From positions 61,382 to 102,995 of the forward strand of contig RDEW01000054.1 of the NCBI GenBank assembly GCA_011109175.1: a stretch of DNA of 41,614 nucleotides, read 5' to 3'. Under the pieces are notes generated by a model. That model worked only from the letters and a program-made list of their open reading frames with translations. It was not told the DNA's origin and did not search any database. The DNA comes from Dicyema japonicum (lineage: Eukaryota; Dicyemida; Rhombozoa; Dicyemidae). Positions within the stretch are counted from its first letter, which is position 1; each line of letters opens with the position of its first letter. Below are positions 18,946 through 26,455 of this stretch, piece after piece. A program made the position numbers and the translations under genes.

Positions 18946-21263
18946 TCCCCTATCAATAAGGAAGGCCTGCGCCGCTGCGGAGACGTTGAGGCAAACCCTG
19001 GACCAGCCAGAATAGTCCAACTGAACATAAATGGAATCAAGAACAAAATACTCGAACTACTGACATTTGTGAAAGAAAATCACATTGATCTGTTGCTAAT
19101 TCAAGAGTCTAATCTTTCTCCAAAGAATTCAACACCAGTATTTCCGGATTCACAGTAATTCGCCGTGAGAGAATTGGCAAACTTGGTGGGGGTCTTCTCA
19201 TAGTTATCCGCAACGGCATTCCGTTTGAGGACTTAACTAACAGTGCTTACACTATGCTTAAGAGATATGAAATCTCGAACTTTTGGTTACCAAAATACGA
19301 TTCCCAAGACTATCAATAATAACAATTATTACTATCAATAATAATTGTCAACGCACATCTCCCACCGCTGAGTTCCTGCTCGTCCAGTGCCCCCAGACTC
19401 ACTCCACTCGCATCACTAAAGGATGTGATTATCTGTGGTGACTTCAATGCGAAGCACCCACTGTGGGTGACAGGACAAACTTACGACAAAAGAGGAAGAT
19501 GATAATTGAGGACCTACACAGCCTATGTATACTCAATGATCTGCATCTCATACAAGAACACCTACTCGACGTAATGATAAACCTTCTTCTATCGACATCT
19601 CATTGTCATCACCGTTCTTGGCCACACTTATTGACTGGTCAGTGAAGTATGACACCAGGAGTGACCACAACCCAATATTTTTGAAGGTCAAAACAAAATC
19701 ACGGATAAAAGGACAATGCCCAACAATAACTAACTACAGCCTTGCGAATTGGAAAGGATTCAAGGAATACGTCGATAATTGTATTGGACTATTAAATTTC
19801 CCCACTTTTCCCTCCGTCAAACAATTAGTGAAATGGTTCAACCATTATAAACGATGCGAAAAAGAAGTACATTCCTATGGGGAGACAACCAATGTCATCA
19901 AAACGTTTCAACACAACGACGAAACGTCTGATCAGAGAACGAAATAATCTAAAGATGGTAAAATTGACAACAGAAGAGAACATTAGGAAAATACGAGAAT
20001 TGAACAGAGAGATCGACAACAACATAAAGACAGAAAATGCAAATAGATGGACGAGACTATCGAAAGCTCTCTAAAACCCCCCCCCCACGCAGAGAGTGTG
20101 GAAGTGGATCAAAAACATCAAAAGATCTTCCCCAGAGAGAAAAGTCGAAGTCTACATAAAATCAGACACTCTGATAAAATATTACACGTCTATCTCCTAC
20201 AAAAATTTTCAAAAGAACACCAAGTATTCCTGAAAAAGATTGAACCGAAACGCTCCGATGACTGGATCCTATTTACTAGTCAGGATGTTCGCAGAGCCAT
20301 ATCTAAGGCCAACAACTCAGAGGCCAAAGGACCAGACAACATAACCACATGTGAACTGAAGCACCTAGGCCATCGAGCCCTGGAACTATTAGCCTATATA
20401 TTCAACCTATCCATTAACACAAATACAATCCCTGAAATATGGAAGAAGTCTCTAATCAGACCTATCCGAAAACCCAACAAACCAATAGATCATCTTCCTA
20501 GGCCCAATATCTATTCTAAGTCCGGTCTCAAGGATCCTTGAAAGGCTTGTTTTGGAAAAAATACAAGACTCAATCTCAATACCTCCGACCCAGCACGGAT
20601 TTCGGGATAACCATTCGACAACAACACACCTTACAACCCTCACACAATTCATTGAGGAAGGATTTAACTTTCCCAAACCCCATCAGAGGACAGTACTTAT
20701 ATCCGTGGACATCACAAAAGCGTTCGACTCAGTCCCTAAGAAACTCCTCTCACCTTTATCCGGCATGTTGAAAACAAAGTAACTTCTGCTCTGAAAAAAT
20801 GAGAATTTTAAAAGTGCTCTCAAAAACACTTAGAGACCAAACTGGTGTCCTTGCCACGATTTACAAACAATTTATCCGACCAACGATGACGTATGCAAGT
20901 CCTTCATGGGCAATGCAGATTTCACGATCTTCCTCATTGAAATTATCCGCAATCGAGGAGACTGCAATAAAGTTAACTGGACCAGATCACAATATCCAAC
21001 CCATTGAAAACTTTTTAATCGAACTACAACGGAAACTATTAAAGGAGGCTATTCTAACGAGCTGCCCTCTATTCCAAATACTATCGAATTATCTAAATCA
21101 TACAGAAATTTTGAGCCGATGCCATGTCCAATGAAGAGCTGTATGGATTCTCGACCCCGCCGGACTCGTCCTCACCTTTGTCCGTCGGGGATCACTTAGT
21201 TAGATGAGAACTTTTTATTTCTTTCTCTTTGACCCAGTGATCCTGGAGGTAATAATAATAACA
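18946..21263 (+). mobile_element. APE-type LINE with 2A-like motif; RT core deleted
   Basis: Inserted in the Tc1 transposase. It begins with LRRCGDVEANPGP, a 2A-like motif, followed at once by ARIVQLNINGIKNKILELL and LLLIQESNLS, the APE endonuclease start. SDHNPIFLKV at about 19655 is its catalytic end. RT fingers (KGPDNITTCELK, QHGFRDNHSTTTHLTTLTQF) and ITKAFDSVPKKLL (about 20720-20750) follow. The YADD region is absent; sequence jumps near 20790 to TIYKQFIRPTMTYASPSWA and the C-terminus. A TAATAATAATAACAA tail ends it near 21263, after which the Tc1 frame resumes. Stops break the endonuclease, so it is dead. Confidence 0.8.
18976..19005 (+). other. 2A-like peptide motif (CGDVEANPGP)
   Basis: The codons spell C-G-D-V-E-A-N-P-G-P, an exact match to the D-x-E-x-N-P-G-P consensus at which ribosomes skip a peptide bond between the final Gly and Pro. 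The upstream residues INKEGLRR are in the same open frame and the endonuclease starts three residues after the motif, the arrangement known from some non-LTR elements of protists and invertebrates. Confidence 0.75.
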
Positions 21264-21433
21264 ACGAAGAATTTATTGTGCTGGAAATCATTTGGAAAAT
21301 TTGTTTGGAGAAAGATGGAAGAAAGGCTTTTAAACAAAAATGTTACCACAACAGTGAAGTTTGGAAATGGGAACGTAATGGTTTGGGGAGCATCGGAATG
21401 TTTTTCGGAACTTGTGTGGATAAAAGTAATTAT
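21264..21433 (+). pseudogene. Tc1-like transposase, central piece
   Basis: KNLLCWKSFGKFVWRKMEER followed by LLNKNVTTTVKFGNGNVMVW matches the centre of Tc1 transposases (KxVWRxPxER ... TVKFGGGxVMVWG). The frame runs to WIKVI at 21433, where the hAT element begins, and continues on the other side as NGNLYVSVLTDNLLPFL. Confidence 0.85.
21426..21433 (+). repeat. 8-bp target duplication, left (GTAATTAT)
   Basis: GTAATTAT directly before the hAT terminus; the same eight bases follow the right terminus at 23498-23505. Confidence 0.9.
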
Positions 21434-21593
21434 TAGGGCAAGTTGTTTCTAGCAGTTAAAAAATTTTTTTAGCGCTAAAAAATCACAAAATCTAGCAATT
21501 ATAATTATAAAAGTTAGCACTTAAAATGATAAAATCTAGCATTTAAAATTGTAAAATCTATAACTTAAAATAATAAAATATAACATTTAAATT

Positions 21594-22097
21594 TTATTTA
21601 TTGTAATTTAATAAAAAGTAATGCTTGATATTGTCTGGATGGAAGTTCCTATCCTTTTTTAAAATATTTTTTAGCATTTTAATAGCTCTTTCAACAGATG
21701 CAGAGGATGCCTGACAGCGTGTAAGAGAAAAATAATCTTGTTGGCTAATTTTTGGTTCAGTCATTTCAATAATAGGTTTAAATCCATTTGCCTCCATTCT
21801 TTTATTTATATAATTTTTAATATTTGCCTTGTCATTGTCAAAATGTAGTCCTTGTATATCATAATATGCCCGATTGATTGAGTAGTCACAACACTCCCAA
21901 AGTTTAAGAAGATCTACTATTTGCGAATAATTTAATATGATTTCTGTTAATTGAAACTTAATATCCGGATTGTTGACATTATGCTTAGCATTTGATACTA
22001 AAACTCCATCTGACTGAAATGCGTTAACAATTTCAAAATTCATGAAATAATATTTCACTGCTTGAAACCAACTTCCCAATCTGCATAAATTAAGCAA
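21594..22097 (-). pseudogene. hAT transposase, C-terminal (hATC) part
   Basis: The frame contains QASSASVERAIKMLKNILKK, the hATC dimerisation motif (usual S-x-x-S-V-E-R-x-F/I), followed by DRNFHPDNIKHYFLLNYNK and a stop. Earlier residues (LKLWECCDYSINRAYYDI) are typical helical insertion sequence. A related C-terminus lies at 36857-37015. Confidence 0.8.
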
Positions 22098-22337
22098 AAG
22101 AATACCTAGTAACTACCACATCAGGTGGGTATCCAACATCCTTGAACAAATTACGACGTTTTCGGTTTTTTACTGTAGCAGCTTTAATGCTTGCAATTAA
22201 GCCATCTATTTCCGGATATGCACACTTAATACGTAAAATCGTGTAACAAATGAGAAACACACGTCACATGATGCATGTTGTTATGACCATTAATGTTTTA
22301 CCACCTATTTATTTAAATAAATTTATATCACCAGAAA

Positions 22338-22562
22338 TCATATAAGGGCATCTGAAATTAGTAGATAAAAATTGTCACGAATAATCTTCATTTCTCTAAT
22401 GACGTCATCTATTAATTGGCAGATGATAGCAGCAGTGGCATGATTTTCCAGTGTTTTGCATTCAACCAAATAGGATTTTGTTGGAAAGCGAATGCTTCCA
22501 ATTAGAATCACTACAAAACTTTTCCTTCGGATATCTGTTTCATCAATTATTATAAAAATCAT
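22338..22562 (-). pseudogene. hAT transposase, catalytic-core part
   Basis: MIFIIIDETDIRRKSFVVIL begins with the first catalytic Asp of the RNase H-like fold (IxxDETxD pattern), and the frame ends FYLLISDALI, where the second Asp of hAT transposases sits. Out of frame with the flanking parts. Confidence 0.7.
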
Positions 22563-22619
22563 TTCGTTTATAAAAGTTAAAAATAAATTTTAATACGTTA
22601 ATAATTTTGTCAACTCATT

Positions 22620-23047
22620 TATCTTTTTTTCTGCAAGAAACTTGACCGCAGTTCTGCATGAAAATTCGGACGGAATGTTAATTTTAAATGTTTTAAACAT
22701 TTTTTTGATTGAATCGTTATTTAATTTGTGCAGCGGGATGTTTGCTTGTACAAAAGCTTCCGTGATCGTTTCATTAACCGAATCTACTTGGATTGATTCA
22801 GTTAATGTTGTTTGAACTGAATTACATGAATGACCTACATTTGTATTAACAAATTTATACGCATATTGTTCTTATGTTTTAAAGAATAACGATGAGAATC
22901 AACTGAAATTTTTTTTGAACAGTTGACTTTGGATAAACAAAGAGAACAAAATAGAAGGCCATCGTCAGCGATACAGATCTCATCTTTGAATTCCGAGACT
23001 ATACGCTTAGCTTTCTTAAGCAACGAACACTTGGGTTTTGGCATCAC
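22620..23047 (-). pseudogene. hAT transposase, BED finger and linker
   Basis: MMPKPKCSLLKKAKRIVSEF starts the protein at 23047. C-x2-C and HRYSLKHKNN form the BED-type finger (LFCSLCLSKV ... SVDSHRYSLKH). A 22-nt GTAGGT...ATTCAG segment follows at about 22814-22835. Beyond it, in a frame off by one from simple splicing, QTTLTESIQVDSVNETITEA then IPLHKLNNDSIKKMFK is the usual hAT linker. Either a small indel or decay has broken the gene. Confidence 0.65.
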
Positions 23048-23204
23048 TAAAATACTATATACGTGCTAAATTATTTTATTTTCATTTTATTTCATTTTAT
23101 TTAAAATTTTTAAATCTAAAAAAAAATTAGCATTTAAAAAAAAGTTAGCATTTAAAATTAAAAAAAGCACTATATGGCATTTATAATGTATGTTCTTTTT
23201 TTTA

Positions 23205-23410
23205 AAGCCTTTTCACGAGAGCCATAGTATTTTATAGCTCCGCATAGGCAGGACACACACTTTATTTAAGTAAAGAACAGTTAATTTTAACTAATCGTAG
23301 AACCAAGGAATGATCTTCACTTCTTTTTTTTCTTTTTCTTGTGTGAGTGTCCTTTCTAGACAATCCAGTTCCGCAGTGAGTATTCACTGATGCGTCACTC
23401 GTTCTTTTTT
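23205..23410 (+). repeat. Dispersed ~200-nt structured repeat, copy R2
   Basis: Inside the hAT element near its 5' terminus. Closely matches R1 (GCATAGGCAGGACACA, TTTATTTAAGTAAAGAACAG, CCTTTCTAGACAATCCAGTT). The hairpin CAGTGA-GTAT-TCACTG keeps pairing while its bases differ from the other copies. The final GACG/CGTC hairpin is degraded here. Confidence 0.6.
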
Positions 23411-23505
23411 AACAAAATTAAAAAATAATTATTCCAAATTCAATATTAAAATAAGTATAAAAAATAAAAATAGCATTTTAGCACTTAAATTGCCCTAGTA
23501 ATTAT

Positions 23506-23865
23506 GAATGGGAACTTATACGTAAGCGTCTTGACGGATAATTTGTTGCCTTTTTTGGAGAAAACAGGAATCCGGTCTCCAATTTTTCAGCAATGATGCA
23601 AAGCACGGAGTTTTTTCAATGAACACGGAGTTGAGTTATTACAATGGCCCCCTCAAAGTCCCGATTTGAATCCAATCGAAAATGTGTAGGCCTTCATGAA
23701 ACAAAAAATATGCAGAACCAAATTTAACAAAAAGAGTGACCTATTTGAAGAAATGAAAAAGATTAGGAACGATCTCCCGATAGAATATGCGAAATCGCTT
23801 GTTGGATCAATGCGGAGTAGAATTTTAGAAGCAACAAATTCTCAAAGGGGTTATACTAAATTTTG
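23506..23865 (+). pseudogene. Tc1-like transposase, C-terminal piece
   Basis: Continues the frame cut at 21433: NGNLYVSVLTDNLLPFLEKT, an internal stop, then GVELLQWPPQSPDLNPIENV with the last catalytic Glu, another stop replacing the W of the usual ENVW, and AFMKQKICRTK. It ends RGYTKF with TGA just inside the right inverted repeat. Two in-frame stops prove it is dead. Confidence 0.88.
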
Positions 23866-23968
23866 AACTATTTTTGTTCTCTTTTTTATTTTGTTTGAAA
23901 AAAATTGGGTTTAAATACTTACCAAAATCTTTGACGTTTGGATTTTTGTAAATGGCAAAAGTTAAGCG
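23866..23968 (-). repeat. Right inverted repeat of Tc1-like element
   Basis: Reverse complement reads GAACAAAAATAG, CAAACAAAATAAAAAAGAG, ATTTTGGTAAG and CGCTTAACTTTTGCC in mirrored order relative to 18323-18425. Confidence 0.65.
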
Positions 23969-24029
23969 TATTTCTCGAGATCGTCACAGAGTACTTTCCT
24001 TGTCCAATCTTTCGATATTCCGCGTGATT

Positions 24030-24250
24030 TAAACATTCCTAGCCTGAGCTCTCGATTGTGTAAATCTGTTGAGTAAGATTGTGTTATCAATCTCAGAGAA
24101 TTGATGGGAGTAGTTTATTGATTGTAAGATTTCCTTTATAAGGTCAATAATTAATATGTTAGGGGTATCAGATTTTGGTTTATACCAGAAAATTGATGAT
24201 TCTTTTTTAATGTGAATTGATTCACCAACATCGACAAGAAATCGAATTTT
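24030..24250 (-). CDS. Unidentified open frame without start codon
   Basis: About 73 minus-strand codons are open: FLVDVGESIHIKKESSIFWY, then KPKSDTPNILIIDLIKEILQ, NYSHQFSEIDNTILLNRF and QSRAQARNV with a TAA stop. There is no ATG, so it would be a 3' exon or a transposon fragment. Composition looks coding, but I recognise no family. It lies just beyond the right end of the Tc1-like element and 40 nt downstream of the RLE-like fragment on the same strand. Confidence 0.3.
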
Positions 24251-24291
24251 TTATTTAAATATTTTTTTTAAACAAAATAATTTTTTAACAA

Positions 24292-24795
24292 TTAAACAAA
24301 TGTCAGTTGAGGAAGCCGGCTGCGTGGATTGCGAACGATAGCCATTCCAATCTTTTGTCTTAGCCATAACCCTTCTCCGAGTTCTCGCAAGAACTCAGCC
24401 GTCATTGGACCAACGGCTCCTGATGATTCAGTCGCAACAGGAGTAAATCGGTAGCGATCCCCGAGGCAAAAATATTTCTTGATTTTTAGGTTCTCCGAAG
24501 TCGAAGCAGCTGCTCCAGGTGTCTGAACTGATTTGAAAATATTTGTGCTTGAGAACGTGTCTACACAAGTTGCGTCCCAGGCCAAAGATCTTCCAGACGT
24601 GAAGGGGAAAAGGGTCATCCCGTCAGGTCTCTTTCGATCTCCTCGATCAAGACCCACTGGTTCAAGCTGTGCTGGGAAGCCTGTAACCTCTGACGATCAC
24701 ATCGTTCAGAGCAGCATGACGTGGTCCCCTTCCGGCGCTTCTTGTGCAGGACAGCGGGTGCAATCCCTTCGCATCGACTGTTTTTCCGCATCGGT
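24292..24795 (-). pseudogene. RLE-like C-terminal domain of a retroelement
   Basis: Minus-strand frames read [20 protein letters not shown] then [11 protein letters not shown], a frameshift, EPVGLDRGDRKRPDGMTLFP, SLAWDATCVDTFSSTN and FLRELGEGLWLRQKIGMAI, ending LPQLTFV and a stop. A GLHxLSC knuckle remnant followed by RPDG...WDxTCVDT is a domain I know from RT-associated ORFs in many invertebrates. Its order (zinc knuckle, then PD...D) resembles the restriction-like endonuclease of R2-type LINEs. That equivalence is supported by the intermediate-looking fragment at 33290-33640 but remains inference. A frameshift near 24665 breaks it. Related pieces occur at 8553 and 41246. Confidence 0.6.
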
Positions 24796-25274
24796 GCTCC
24801 TTTTATTAAAAAAATTAATCGGTCACGTCACGACAAAGCATTGCATAAATGTAGTCCTCAACAACTTGCTTCTGTCACAAGAAAGATTCCCAAGTCACAT
24901 CTCTGAGACGTCTCCAAGTTTTTTGTGGTTATCTTCCGGAACCATCGGAATGATAGTCCTTGGTCGTCCACAAAATCGGCATCTCCTTCATTCATACCTT
25001 CATGAATCCTCCCGACTGAGCATCACCTCGCCTGAAGGATTATTCTGAGTATATAATTCCCCCAAGAAATTTTATGCGACACCAAACAGCCACCAAAACA
25101 AATACGTTAAAAAGACGGAAAAAAAACCCAACTACCGACAACCTCCATTAAGGCTAATGCCTAAATCACCCCTTAACTTTAATATCTCCCCAAAACGTAA
25201 AGTCACCACACTATTCATAAAAAAGGAAGCCAACCAAGCACGTGGCATAAAACATCAAAATCTGAAACAGAATA

Positions 25275-26371
25275 TTAAGCATAAGAGAATTCTAATGAAA
25301 CCAATTCATTCAAATTGGCAAAAACAAGCAAATCCTTATTGGGATGGTGGGAGAGAGTGGATACAGGACTCCCACACGTGAACTCCCCAATTACACAGGC
25401 CTGCCAATAACAACAAACCCACCTCCACAAGGTCATAACACAATATCCTTCCATCCTCAGACCCACAAAACAACGTCTTATCCTTCAGTCCAGTACAGCA
25501 CTCAATCTTATATGTCTCACTCATATGACTCCCGTACCTACAAATAACTACATCCTTGCTTATTCAGCAGGGTCCCGTTGTCCTTGTCGTATAACAACGT
25601 CACGGAATTCAACGTGGACACCAACAAACACCGACAATCACGTGTGAATCTTACAAAAGTAAGTGACCCTTAGAAATAACAGGGAAAATAACCCCCAATA
25701 AAGTCTGTGAGGAGTCGTCCATTGCGAATGTCGTAAATTCTGATAGAGCCGTCCAGACAGCACGTGCAGATCTCACTGTTGGAGACAGAGACTGAGATCA
25801 CACTGTCCTTGGCTTCGTTTAGGGTCTCCATGTTAACAAAACATTACTTGGATCGCCTTCGAGTGCCGTCCTTTACAGTCCCACAACTTTACGGTCCCAT
25901 CAACAGAACAGGAGATCAACATGGTCCCCTCCTCACAGAATTTGACATCATTCACCGGCCCTACAACAATAAGAAAACCACGTGGATTTAAATTGATATT
26001 ATTACGACTTACCAGCATGTTCTCTGTATTTACGCATAATTTTCCCGGTTATGACGTCCCAGAGGATTATACTTCTGTCAGTCGAGCACGTGGTTATGCA
26101 GGAGTTGTCACAAGAACTATCCACGCCCAAAACGTCAGAAGAATGCCCAACGTATGACTTTACGAGATATCCGTCATTTGAATTCCACAGTTTAACAGAT
26201 TTGTCTCCTCCCCCTGACAATAGATAGTTTCCGTCAACTTAATAATCAGTATTAGCGACTACCATTGTGTTTAATTACTCTGATTATGTCTTGTTTTGTG
26301 CTTATTCTAGGTTGGGATTCCTTTAATTTCAACAAATTTTTCAATTCAAAATTCTTCCCACGAGACTTCAT
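25275..26371 (-). CDS. WDR83: WDR83/MORG1 homolog, WD40 scaffold
   Basis: Seven exons (26371-26263, 26237-26013, 25960-25848, 25825-25693, 25668-25560, 25537-25423, 25400-25275) total 930 nt, a 309-aa protein; vertebrate MORG1 has 315. WD blades appear in order: NVDGNYLLSGGGDKSVKLWN, CSTDRSIILWD, EEGTMLISCSVDGTVKLWD, CCLDGSIRIYDIRNGRLLTD, VSTLNSVTLLYDKDNGTLL, and YKIECCTGLKDKTLFCGSED with ILCYDL. Each junction was set by alignment to the family (for example IQ|TLNEAKD). Introns are 25, 52, 22, 24, 22 and 22 nt. ATG at 26371 directly follows an in-frame TGA. The human protein is a MAPK-module scaffold and spliceosome-associated factor. No disabling lesion is seen. A LINE begins about 70-90 nt upstream. 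Confidence 0.92.
25401..25422 (-). other. MORG1 intron 6, 22 nt
   Basis: GTGGGTTTG ... TTGGCAG. Removal joins DLVE to ACVIGEF in frame. Confidence 0.85.
25538..25559 (-). other. MORG1 intron 5, 22 nt, GC-AG
   Basis: Starts GCAAGG and ends TTTGTAG. This placement gives LLNKYGSHMSETYKIECC, the same length as the family's LLGEYKGHKNQEYKLDCC. A GT start would break the frame. Confidence 0.75.
25669..25692 (-). other. MORG1 intron 4, 24 nt
   Basis: GTTATTTTCC ... TTCTAAG. It contains an in-frame TAA; splicing gives DFIGGSLTFVRFTRD. Confidence 0.85.
25826..25847 (-). other. MORG1 intron 3, 22 nt
   Basis: GTAATGTTTTG ... CATGGAG with an internal TTAAC that could serve as branch site. Removal joins IQ to TLNEAKD, matching the family's VQTLDEARD. 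Confidence 0.85.
25961..26012 (-). other. MORG1 intron 2, 52 nt
   Basis: Canonical GTAAGT donor and TTGTTGTAG acceptor. It is about twice the length of the other introns. It joins REHAG to PVNDVKF. Confidence 0.9.
26238..26262 (-). other. MORG1 intron 1, 25 nt
   Basis: GTAGTCGCTAAT ... TTATTAAG with a CTAAT branch-like word. It creates the N-V-D-G-N-Y motif conserved in the family. Confidence 0.85.
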
Positions 26372-26455
26372 TCAGATTTAAATTATTAGTTTGTTTAAAA
26401 ACTGTATAATTATTTATCTTATTATCAAAATGATAATATTAAACAACCCTACATT
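26372..26455 (-). promoter_or_regulatory. Short AT-rich 5' region of MORG1
   Basis: Only about 70-90 AT-rich nucleotides separate the MORG1 start codon from recognisable LINE sequence, so the promoter must be very compact or use LINE-derived DNA. No TATA box or other element can be asserted. Confidence 0.3.

Larger units (their letters stand above)
21434..23497 (-). mobile_element. Complete hAT element (2064 bp)
   Basis: Terminal inverted repeats TAGGGCAA...TTGCCCTA bound the element, and an 8-bp duplication GTAATTAT on both sides is the hAT signature. Subterminal regions are rich in (A/T)GCATTTAA and TAGCACTTAA words. A transposase runs on the minus strand in three frames: a BED-type zinc finger at 22835-23047, a catalytic region at 22338-22562 and a C-terminal dimerisation domain at 21594-22097. 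Because the frames are not continuous, the copy is probably inactive, although intact ends could still be mobilised in trans. It also contains the structured repeat at 23205-23410. Confidence 0.92.
18323..23968 (+). mobile_element. Tc1-like element split by LINE and hAT insertions
   Basis: Three plus-strand transposase pieces of one Tc1-like protein are found at 18480-18945, 21264-21433 and 23506-23865. They are flanked by an imperfect inverted repeat of roughly 100 nt (18323-18425 and 23866-23968; shared core TTTTGGTA, then AAACAAAATAAAAAA and AGAACAAAAA). The two intervening segments are a LINE (18946-21263) and a hAT element (21434-23497) that inserted into the gene. The exact outer ends and TA duplication were not determined. 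Confidence 0.75.

Noticed and set aside
25157-25381. Plus-strand 74-aa ORF beginning MPKSPLNFNISPKRK
   Set aside because: Its 3' half is antisense to the last MORG1 exon and it matches no family; best explained as a shadow frame.
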